DNA of 32,059 nt. It comes from CAYPZL01 sp964415045 (GTDB taxonomy: Bacteria; Planctomycetota; Phycisphaerae; Sedimentisphaerales; Anaerobacaceae). The position numbers and the translations under genes were made by a program. Numbering within the stretch: the stretch's first letter is position 1; each line of letters starts with the position of its first letter. Shown here piece after piece: positions 25,932-32,059 of the stretch. Below the pieces are notes generated by a model. That model was not told the origin of the DNA, did not search any database, and saw only the letters and a program-made list of their open reading frames with translations. Location: the NCBI GenBank assembly GCA_964415045.1, contig CAYPZL010000050.1:1-32059 (forward strand), given 5' to 3'.

Positions 25932-26882
25932 ATGGCTAACGACGGCGTCATATCCCGGCGAAGTCTGCTGAAGAAATCCGCGACCGGTGTGGCCGCACTC
26001 GTTGTCGCAGGAACGCAGAGACCCGCAAGAACCGCTCAACGCGGTCGCCTGCGTCTCGGCGGGCCGGTCTTCGAGAAGGTCCGGGACCCCGATGGCTGGG
26101 TCAACGCCCTCAAGAAACTGGGCTATGCCGCCGCGTATTGTCCGGTCGCCGCCAATGCCGGCGACGATACCGTCCGGGCCTACGAGACCGCCGCCCGCAG
26201 GGCCAATATCGTTATCGCCGAGGTGGGGGCCTGGAGCAATCCGATCAGCCCCGACGGCCCGACGCGTAAGGCCGCCCTGGAAAAGTGCCGCCGCCAACTG
26301 GCCCTGGCCGACCGCATCGGGGCCCGGTGCTGCGTCAACATAACCGGCTCGCGCGGGGAAAAATGGGACGGGCCCTCCCCGAAGAATCTCACCCGGGAGA
26401 CCTTCGACATGATCGTCGAGACCACGCGCTCGATCATCGACGACGTCAAGCCGACCCGGACGTACTTCACCCTGGAGACGATGCCCTGGGCCTATCCCGA
26501 CTCGCCCGATTCCTACGTGCGCCTGCTCGAGGCCATCGACCGCAAGCGCTTCGCGGTGCATCTGGACCCGGTGAACTTGGTGTGCAGCCCGCAACGTTAT
26601 TACGGCAACGCCGCGCTGATCCGCGAGTGTTTCGAGAAGCTCGGCCCGCACGTCAAGAGCTGCCACGCCAAGGACATCCTCCTGCACCCGCGCCTGAGGA
26701 CGCACCTCGACGAGGTACGCCCCGGCACCGGCGGCCTGGACTACGCCACCTTCCTCAAGGAGCTCAGCAGGCTCACCGACGTCCCTCTGATGCTGGAGCA
26801 CCTGCCCAACGCCGAGGAATACGGCAAAGCCGCCGAGCACATTCGCAGCGTCGCCCGGGAAGTGGGAATGTCCTTCGTGTGA
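25932..26882 (+). CDS. Tat-exported xylose isomerase-like TIM barrel (AP_endonuc_2 family)
   Basis: 316 aa. ATG 25932 is preferred because AAGGAGG lies 8-9 nt upstream and the product then starts MANDGVISRRSLLKKSATG, a twin-arginine signal with hydrophobic VAALVVAG. The body is a sugar phosphate isomerase/epimerase barrel; likely metal ligands are the Glu in LETMPWAYPD, the Asp in HLDPVN, the His in SCHAKDI and the Glu in MLEHLP. Planctomycetes encode many Tat-secreted members; the reaction is unknown but probably epimerises or isomerises a sugar. Tail-to-tail with dinB with 21 nt between. Confidence 0.85.
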   Translation: MANDGVISRRSLLKKSATGVAALVVAGTQRPARTAQRGRLRLGGPVFEKVRDPDGWVNALKKLGYAAAYCPVAANAGDDTVRAYETAARRANIVIAEVGAWSNPISPDGPTRKAALEKCRRQLALADRIGARCCVNITGSRGEKWDGPSPKNLTRETFDMIVETTRSIIDDVKPTRTYFTLETMPWAYPDSPDSYVRLLEAIDRKRFAVHLDPVNLVCSPQRYYGNAALIRECFEKLGPHVKSCHAKDILLHPRLRTHLDEVRPGTGGLDYATFLKELSRLTDVPLMLEHLPNAEEYGKAAEHIRSVAREVGMSFV

Positions 26883-26903
26883 CGCGCCTTCCGGCGTGTG
26901 GCG

Positions 26904-28076
26904 CTACGGCGCTTTCGGGCGACCGCGGCGGACCGCGTTCTTGCCGTATCGGTCGCGAATCCTGTCCACGGCTTCGTCGAGCTTCTTGAGCTTCTCTTCC
27001 CGGGGGTCGGCAAAGAGCAGTTGCTGTCCGGCCCGCTCGTCCTCCAGTCCGGAGGCTCCCATGCCCAGCAGGCGCAGCGGTCCGGCCGACCGGGCCCGCC
27101 ACCGGCGGAAGATTCGTTCGGCCGCCTCCCACAGAGACTGCGTGACGTTCGTCGCCTCGCCGAGCGTGTCACTGCGGGTGACGGTGCGAAAGTCGCCGTA
27201 ACGCAGCTTCAACGTCACGGTCCTGGCCTTGAGGTGCTTCCGGCGCAGACGGTGGGCGACTTCCTCGACCTGCTCCAGAAGCACGCTCAGCAGGATCGCC
27301 GCGTCGCTGACGTCCGTGGCGAACGTCTGCTCGCTCGAGAGGCTCTTGCGCTGCCGGTCAGGCTCGACCGCGCGGTCGTCCTCGCCGCGGGCCAGCCTCA
27401 GCAGCTCGGCGGCGCCGTGGCCGACGATTGCCTCCAGCTCCGCCGGCGTGCTGCGGCGAAGCTGGGCGATGGTGTCGATCCCGTGCGTGCGCAGGGCCTT
27501 TTCGGTGACTTTGCCCACCCCCCAGATTCTGCCGACCGGCAGGGGATCGAGGATGCGCTGCTTGTTGGGCTCGTCGATTGTGACGAAGCCGTCCGGCTTA
27601 TCCAGATCGGACGCCAGCTTGGCCAGGAACTTGTTCGGGGCAATGCCGACGGAGGCCGTCAGATGGGTTTGCTCGCGAATTTCGTCCTTGATAGTCCGGC
27701 CGATTTGCTCGGCGCTGCCGAAGAGATTCGTGCTGCCGGTGACGTCGAGAAACGCTTCATCAAGCGAAATCGGCTCGACCAGGGGGGTGTAGCGCTCGAA
27801 GATCGCGCCGATGACGTGTGAAACCTCGGCGTACCGTTCCATGCGAACGGGCAGCACCGCCGCGTGCGGGCAGCGGCGCAGGGCCTGGGCCATGGGCATC
27901 GCGCTGTGGACGCCGAACGCGCGGGCCTCGTACGAGGCGGCGCTGACGACGCCGCGCCCGTGCGGATCGCCGCCGACGATAACAGCCCGCCCCCGGAGCT
28001 CCGGATGGTCGTACTGCTCGACCGAAGCGTAGAACGCATCCATATCCACATGAATTATCCGGCGTGATTTCTTCAC
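26904..28076 (-). CDS. dinB: DNA polymerase IV (Y-family translesion polymerase)
   Basis: 390 aa, full length. The palm shows IIHVDMDAFYASVE (metal ligand D11) and SLDEAFLDV (D106, E107). SAASYEARAFGV corresponds to the finger residues contacting the incoming nucleotide. SVGIAPNKFLAKLASDLDKP and the HhH thumb segment IWGVGKVTEKALRTHGI follow, then the little-finger domain. GQQLLF near the C-terminus (QQLLF at 351-355) fits the beta-clamp-binding motif, here followed by a 35-residue basic tail. Its promoter is covered by a 7-bp inverted repeat (28108-28133), suggesting damage-responsive repression. No other SOS gene is in the window. Confidence 0.97.
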   Translation of the reverse strand: MKKSRRIIHVDMDAFYASVEQYDHPELRGRAVIVGGDPHGRGVVSAASYEARAFGVHSAMPMAQALRRCPHAAVLPVRMERYAEVSHVIGAIFERYTPLVEPISLDEAFLDVTGSTNLFGSAEQIGRTIKDEIREQTHLTASVGIAPNKFLAKLASDLDKPDGFVTIDEPNKQRILDPLPVGRIWGVGKVTEKALRTHGIDTIAQLRRSTPAELEAIVGHGAAELLRLARGEDDRAVEPDRQRKSLSSEQTFATDVSDAAILLSVLLEQVEEVAHRLRRKHLKARTVTLKLRYGDFRTVTRSDTLGEATNVTQSLWEAAERIFRRWRARSAGPLRLLGMGASGLEDERAGQQLLFADPREEKLKKLDEAVDRIRDRYGKNAVRRGRPKAP

Positions 28077-28106
28077 GACACCACCCGATCAGGACATTTG
28101 CTCTCA

Positions 28107-28133
28107 ATTGTACCAGAGCGAAGATCGGTACAA
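28107..28133 (-). promoter_or_regulatory. dinB promoter with spanning inverted repeat (operator candidate)
   Basis: On the minus strand TTGTAC (28133-28128) and TACAAT (28112-28107) form a -35/-10 pair with a short 15-bp spacer. The same bases are the arms of a perfect inverted repeat, TTGTACC-N12-GGTACAA. A dimeric repressor binding here would block both hexamers. It does not match the E. coli or B. subtilis LexA boxes; a clade-specific LexA site is possible. Confidence 0.5.
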
Positions 28134-28146
28134 AACCGTCGGCCGT

Positions 28147-28175
28147 TTGATATCTTTAACATTTCGCGGTATTCT
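28147..28175 (+). promoter_or_regulatory. Promoter of the polysaccharide lyase gene
   Basis: TTGATA (28147-28152), 17-bp spacer, TATTCT (28170-28175); start predicted near 28182, 44 nt before the ATG. It is divergent from the dinB promoter. Confidence 0.6.
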
Positions 28176-28225
28176 GAAGCGCTTGTACGGTTTAGAGAAA
28201 CGCACCGGCTCCGATGGAGGAATCC

Positions 28226-30355
28226 ATGACAAAGCGCATTCGCATTTCCTTCGCACCGTTGATCGCTTATTCGATCTCCATCGCGGCGGCCGTATTTTTC
28301 GGCCTGCCCGGCGCCCACGCCGCCTCCGATCTGAAGGTTGTTCTGCCGGTAAGAGCGCATCCGTACTTGGCCTGTACGCCCGAGGAGTTGGCGCGGCTGC
28401 GGCGGGCCTGGCGAGGAGGCGGCGCCGAGCACGATGTTGTCGCCGCCCGCGTGAAGGAGGCGACGCGATTCGTGGATGAGCCCGTCACGTTTCCCCCGCG
28501 CGGCGGCCAGCACAACCAATGGTATCAGTGTGACAAATGCGAGATCGCCCTGAAGACCATCGACGCCGCCCACCACCAGTGCCCCAAGTGCAAAAAGGTC
28601 TACTCGGGGCACCCGTACGACGACGTGATCTTCAGCCGCGTCCACAGCAGCAACTTGCGGAACATGGAGACCGCCGCCTGGGCCTACGCGCTCTCGGGCG
28701 AGGAGAAATTCGCCCGCTACGCCGCCGGGGTTTTGTTAGGTTACGCACAACGCTACCGCGACTATCCCTACCACAGCGCGTCGCTCGAAACCGAGAGTAG
28801 CTGGGGCCGCAAAGCCGGCGGGCACCTCTTCGAGCAGACGCTGACGGAGGCCTCGGCGATGGCGACCTACATCGGGCCGGCCTACGACCTGATTCACGAT
28901 TCCGGCGTCCTCTCGAAAGAGCAACACGAGGCCATCCGCGCAGGCCTCTTGCGCCCCATGCTCGCCAACATCGACCGAAACAAGGCCGGCAAGAGTAACT
29001 GGCAGACCTGGCACAATGCCGCCATGCTCTGGGGCGGGGCCCTCGTCGGCGACGCGGCCTGGATCGAAAAGGCCATCGCCGACCGCGACAACGGCTTCTA
29101 CCACCAGATGGACGTGTCCGTCTCGAAAGAGGGCATGTGGTACGAGAACAGTTGGGGCTACCATTTCTACACGCTGCGGGCTTTGGTCATCATGGCCGAG
29201 ACGGCCCGCCGGCTCGACATCGACCTGTGGGGCCACGAGCGCCTCCGGAAGATGTTCACCCTCCCGGTGTACTACACGATGGGCGACGGCATGTTGCCGC
29301 GTTTCGGCGACGACGTCAACTCCTCGGTCCGCCGGGTCGGCAGCCTGTTCGAGCCGGCGTATCACGCCTATCGCGACCCGGGCATGCTGGCGTTGTTGAG
29401 CAGCCGGCCTGGCTTTGAGGGCATCCTCCTGGGCCGGTCTGCCCGGCCGGCGCCGCAGCAGGTTGCGCTCGATAGCATGGTTTTCGAGGATGCGGGCCAT
29501 GCGATTCTCCGCACGCGGGGGCCGGCCCAACTGACGGCGGCCCTGACGTTCGGCCCCTACGGCGGCTTTCATGGCCACTACGACAAACTGAGCTTCGTCT
29601 TTTTCGGCTTCGGCCGCGAGCTGGCGGTCGATCCCGGGCGGGCCCGCAGCCAGGCTTACCGGCTGCCCATCCATCGCAACTGGTACAAGGCCACGATCGC
29701 ACACAACGCTGTCCTGGTCGACGGAAAGAGTCAGAATCCCGCCGCCGGGAAGCTGGAGCTATTCGAGCGAGGCGCCGACCACGTCGCGGCTCTGGCAAGC
29801 TGCGACGCGGCCTACCGGGGCGTCCGGCACAAGCGCCTGCTCCTGATGACAGACACCTACCTGCTCGTTCTCGATACGCTACACTCGGATACGAACCATC
29901 GCTTCGATTGGCTGTACCACAACCGGGCCAACCGGGCCGTCTGCGACGTCGCAACGGAAACGGTCAATCCGGCCGAAGTCTGGGCCGGCGGCGAGTATAT
30001 CCGAAACGCGCGCCAGGGCGCCACCGACGAAACCGTGCGGGTGCGCTTTGAGGACGCCGAAATCACCACGCACCTGACGCTGGCCGCCCACAAGGGTACC
30101 GTTGTGACGACAGGCGACGGCGTCGGCGCTGCCGTAACCGATCGCGTGCCAATGGCCCTGATCGGTCGGGAAGGCAAGACCGCCTGTTTCGCGGCCGTCC
30201 TGGAGCCCGTACGAGCCGGCAGCCGGCCTCGCGTCGCAGGCGTGCATCTTGTCCCGGCCGGCGAGGCCTTCACCGTGGCGGTCGATCTCGATGGGCCGGC
30301 CGATCAGATCGAAATCCGCGCCGGAGACCGGCCCGCCGTGAGCCTCTCGCGGTAG
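28226..30355 (+). CDS. Secreted heparinase II/III- or alginate lyase-like polysaccharide lyase
   Basis: 709 aa from ATG 28226 behind GGAGG; signal peptide ends near AHAASD. An N-terminal (alpha/alpha) toroid carries NWQTWHNAAM (258-267), where Asn and His match active-site positions in PL15/PL17-type lyases. The C-terminal beta-sandwich starts with GGFHGHYDKLSFVFF (446-460) and ELAVDPGR, the Hepar_II_III signature. A zinc-ribbon-like insert has cysteines 102, 105, 119 and 122 (CDKC and CPKC) and probably binds one metal. Substrate could be alginate, heparin/chondroitin-like or another uronate polymer. It stands beside a Tat-exported sugar isomerase-like protein across dinB. Confidence 0.85.
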   Translation: MTKRIRISFAPLIAYSISIAAAVFFGLPGAHAASDLKVVLPVRAHPYLACTPEELARLRRAWRGGGAEHDVVAARVKEATRFVDEPVTFPPRGGQHNQWYQCDKCEIALKTIDAAHHQCPKCKKVYSGHPYDDVIFSRVHSSNLRNMETAAWAYALSGEEKFARYAAGVLLGYAQRYRDYPYHSASLETESSWGRKAGGHLFEQTLTEASAMATYIGPAYDLIHDSGVLSKEQHEAIRAGLLRPMLANIDRNKAGKSNWQTWHNAAMLWGGALVGDAAWIEKAIADRDNGFYHQMDVSVSKEGMWYENSWGYHFYTLRALVIMAETARRLDIDLWGHERLRKMFTLPVYYTMGDGMLPRFGDDVNSSVRRVGSLFEPAYHAYRDPGMLALLSSRPGFEGILLGRSARPAPQQVALDSMVFEDAGHAILRTRGPAQLTAALTFGPYGGFHGHYDKLSFVFFGFGRELAVDPGRARSQAYRLPIHRNWYKATIAHNAVLVDGKSQNPAAGKLELFERGADHVAALASCDAAYRGVRHKRLLLMTDTYLLVLDTLHSDTNHRFDWLYHNRANRAVCDVATETVNPAEVWAGGEYIRNARQGATDETVRVRFEDAEITTHLTLAAHKGTVVTTGDGVGAAVTDRVPMALIGREGKTACFAAVLEPVRAGSRPRVAGVHLVPAGEAFTVAVDLDGPADQIEIRAGDRPAVSLSR

Positions 30356-30434
30356 AAAGTCTGAGAAAAACACGCCTCCAGGGGGAAAAACCGGCGATTT
30401 TGCCCAGCTTCGGGGCCACTCGGCCTGCAAAGTC

Positions 30435-30463
30435 TTGCATACGAAGCCACCACACTCTACAAT
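30435..30463 (+). promoter_or_regulatory. Promoter of second prepilin-like gene, with -10 palindrome
   Basis: TTGCAT (30435-30440), 17-bp spacer, TACAAT (30458-30463). The -10 lies in CTACAA-TACGA-TTGTAG (30457-30473), a 6-bp inverted repeat that could be an operator or a start-site hairpin. The ATG is at 30549. Confidence 0.6.
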
Positions 30464-30548
30464 ACGATTGTAGGATTTTGGAAACACATCGGCGGTTTCG
30501 CGCATCACGTTAACGCGCGAACCAACGTACTCGGATAGGAGTTGCACC

Positions 30549-31346
30549 ATGACAACGCGAAAAGCGTTCACGCTGATCGAACTTCTGGTTGTTATCGCCA
30601 TCATCGCCATCCTGATGGCTATTTTGATGCCGGCGTTGCAGCGGGTCCGCGAGCAGGGCAAACGCGCCGCCTGCCTGGGCAATCTCAAGCAGCTCCAGCT
30701 CGCCTGGATCATGTACGCCGACGCCAACGACGACAAGATCGTCAACGGCGCCGCCGGTTTCACCAACCAGAACATGTCGTGGGGGGACCACCGCAATGAA
30801 CTGGCGTGGATTGATGTCCGCGATTTCCGCGCCGACTGGGACACGCAGTTGGACCAGATCAGAGCTGGAGCTCTGTGGCCTTATTTGAGTAATGTGAAGA
30901 GCTACCGGTGCCCGACGGGCCGCCGGGGCGAGGCGGTAACCTATTCCATCATGTTTTCCATGAATGCCGTCAATCATCCGTGGAGCCAGGGAATCAAAGG
31001 CGGCCACGTGAAGCTGCGATCGGAGATTAAGCCGAATCCGGCGCTTCGGCTCGTCTTCATCGATGAAGGCTACATGACCTCGGATGCCTACGCCGTTTAT
31101 TGTGACCGCGAGAATTGGTTCGACAGTCCTCCCGCTCGCCACGGCGACGGGGCTACGCTCTCCTTTGCCGACGGGCACGCCGAGCATTGGAAGTGGAAGG
31201 GCGTCGATACCATCCAGCACGCCAGAGACGAGGAGAACATCGGGCCGCAGGTCGGTCGCACGCCGACGACGGAAGACGGCTTCCAGGACCTCTATCGCAT
31301 GCAAAAAGGCTGCTGGGGTAAGCTCACCTACACACCGTCACACTGA
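30549..31346 (+). CDS. Prepilin-like HX9DG protein (DUF1559-like)
   Basis: 265 aa. MTTRKAFTLIELLVVIAIIA is a short leader plus the prepilin methylation/cleavage motif (cleavage before Phe, Glu5), followed by a 20-residue membrane helix. The C-terminal RHGDGATLSFADGHAEHW contains an exact HX9DG motif. A pair of cysteines lies in the globular part (RCPTG, YCDRE). ATG 30549 has TAGGAG 9 nt upstream. Compared with the protein at 3785, this copy keeps the HX9DG histidine. The two share only the N-terminal helix and tail clearly, so they are old paralogues. Own promoter at 30435-30463. Confidence 0.9.
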   Translation: MTTRKAFTLIELLVVIAIIAILMAILMPALQRVREQGKRAACLGNLKQLQLAWIMYADANDDKIVNGAAGFTNQNMSWGDHRNELAWIDVRDFRADWDTQLDQIRAGALWPYLSNVKSYRCPTGRRGEAVTYSIMFSMNAVNHPWSQGIKGGHVKLRSEIKPNPALRLVFIDEGYMTSDAYAVYCDRENWFDSPPARHGDGATLSFADGHAEHWKWKGVDTIQHARDEENIGPQVGRTPTTEDGFQDLYRMQKGCWGKLTYTPSH

Positions 31347-31398
31347 CGACACCACCACAGGCGTCCTTTACCATACATTCGCGAACGTGCGACGGGGA

Positions 31399-31426
31399 AG
31401 ATTGCTTGGCTCCGCTCGCAATGACA
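31399..31426. repeat. Dispersed repeat copy C
   Basis: An arm running from AGATTGCTTGG to CGCTCGCAATGACA matches arm B1 at 20203-20230 with two changes. CGTGCGAC precedes both, so the element is longer than the arm itself. Confidence 0.75.
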
Positions 31427-31441
31427 CCCTGGGTCTCGCGA

Positions 31442-31477
31442 CCCTTCACACCCTTCACACCCTTCACACCCTTCACA
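31442..31477. repeat. 9-bp tandem repeat CCCTTCACA x4
   Basis: Four perfect copies of CCCTTCACA, reverse complement of the array at 7880-7906 up to rotation. It starts 15 bp after repeat copy C and ends 12 bp before the stop codon of the minus-strand lamin-tail gene. Confidence 0.88.
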
Positions 31478-31489
31478 CCCTTCTTCCCT

Positions 31490-32059
31490 CTACCGTGCGG
31501 CCGCACCGGGGGACGGGGCGGACGCCTGCCAGTTGGCCGGGTCGTTGCCGTAGGCGGTTGGGTCGATGCGGGTCAGGGAGGAGCCGTGGCCGTCGGGAGC
31601 GGCCGGCCACGGATCGATGCCCGCGGGGAAATCTTCGCTCCGGGAGCCGTCGCTGTAGACGACGCGGTCGATGCGGAGCCAGTGGCGCTCGTCGTCGTCC
31701 TCGTCGCCCGGCTTGCTGAGCTGGATCTTCTCGCTGCCGTTGGACAGGCTGCCCGCGCCCCAGGCAAAGACCTGGACGTTGGCCGGCACGGCGTACGTAG
31801 CGGCGAGCAGGTCGGCGTCTTTGGCTACGACGAGGTATTCGCCCGGTGCCAGGGTCACGGGTGGGTCGCTCGGGAAGAAAAGCTCGATGCCCGGATCGTC
31901 GGGGTCGTCGGTGAAGCGCCACGGCGCGTCCCGGAGCGCATCGTACAGTGTCACGGGAGCGTCGCTGACGTTGAGCAGTTCGATGTATTCGGCGTCGGCG
32001 ACCGCGGCGGGATGGTACATGATCTCGGTAATCACCACCGGTCCGACCTGCGGGGCGGC
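31490..32059 (-). CDS. Lamin-tail (LTD) domain protein, C-terminal part (runs off right edge)
   Basis: The last 189 residues of a larger protein, open to the window edge. VVITEIMYHPAAVADAEYIE followed by NVSDAPVTL is the classic LTD start, then LAPGEYLVVAKD, GSLSNGSEKIQLSKPGDED and a closing SLTRIDPTAYGNDPANWQA, so one complete Ig-like LTD domain ends the protein (SPGAAAR). LTD domains in planctomycetes occur in very large secreted proteins, often with CotH or nuclease domains. What lies upstream cannot be seen. The GTG at 32038 is not the start, since the frame continues in-family (QVGPVVITE). Confidence 0.85.
   Translation of the reverse strand, partial: AAPQVGPVVITEIMYHPAAVADAEYIELLNVSDAPVTLYDALRDAPWRFTDDPDDPGIELFFPSDPPVTLAPGEYLVVAKDADLLAATYAVPANVQVFAWGAGSLSNGSEKIQLSKPGDEDDDERHWLRIDRVVYSDGSRSEDFPAGIDPWPAAPDGHGSSLTRIDPTAYGNDPANWQASAPSPGAAAR

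Overview
The window is a GC-rich bacterial chromosome segment. It most likely comes from the Planctomycetota, class Phycisphaerae (a Sedimentisphaerales-like lineage). That assignment is an inference from three things. There are two prepilin-like proteins with N-terminal GFTLVELLVV/AFTLIELLVV and an HX9DG-type tail. There are secreted carbohydrate-active enzymes (GH116 glucosidase, heparinase/alginate-lyase-like) beside a Tat-exported sugar-isomerase-like TIM barrel and a lamin-tail protein. The intergenic DNA is full of short dispersed repeats whose spurious translations read NEPNS/QTNPI, CHAERSEAS and GVKGVKG. Genes for an LptF/LptG pair and a periplasmic prolyl isomerase point to a diderm envelope.

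Layout. 1-165: start of a transposase-like gene running off the left edge. 295-1670 (minus): hisH-hisF, overlapping by 7 nt. 1888-4513 (plus): glmS, then a prepilin-like gene. 4656-7316 (minus): GH116 glycosidase. 7317-7929: repeat-rich, no gene. 7930-8727 (minus): dapB. 8728-9554: no convincing protein gene, but a promoter, several stable stems and an excellent intrinsic terminator that together look like a ~320-nt RNA or nusA leader. 9555-13893 (plus): nusA-infB-rbfA. 13995-15613: a catalytically incomplete HhH-GPD protein, then hisG. 15790-20159: SurA/PpiC-like isomerase and the LptF/LptG permease pair. 20333-21900 (minus): thiC behind a complete TPP riboswitch with a legible terminator/antiterminator switch. 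22204-22401 (plus): a 65-aa four-cysteine protein. 22435-24318 (minus): an OLD-like ATPase with a degraded Toprim. 24525-25730 (minus): a secreted BamE-like protein. 25932-26882 (plus): Tat-exported TIM barrel. 26904-28076 (minus): dinB, with a promoter-spanning inverted repeat. 28226-31346 (plus): polysaccharide lyase and a second prepilin-like protein. 31490-32059 (minus): lamin-tail protein, cut by the right edge.

How it works together. The left and centre are housekeeping: histidine, amino-sugar, lysine/diaminopimelate and thiamine synthesis, transcription/translation factors, and lipopolysaccharide export. The right third is accessory polysaccharide degradation and DNA repair. The items most worth follow-up are the structured RNA/attenuator before nusA, the dead endonuclease III-like protein in the infB-rbfA-hisG cluster, the TPP riboswitch with an enlarged P5 loop, the ATPase with a degenerate Toprim, and the dinB operator candidate.
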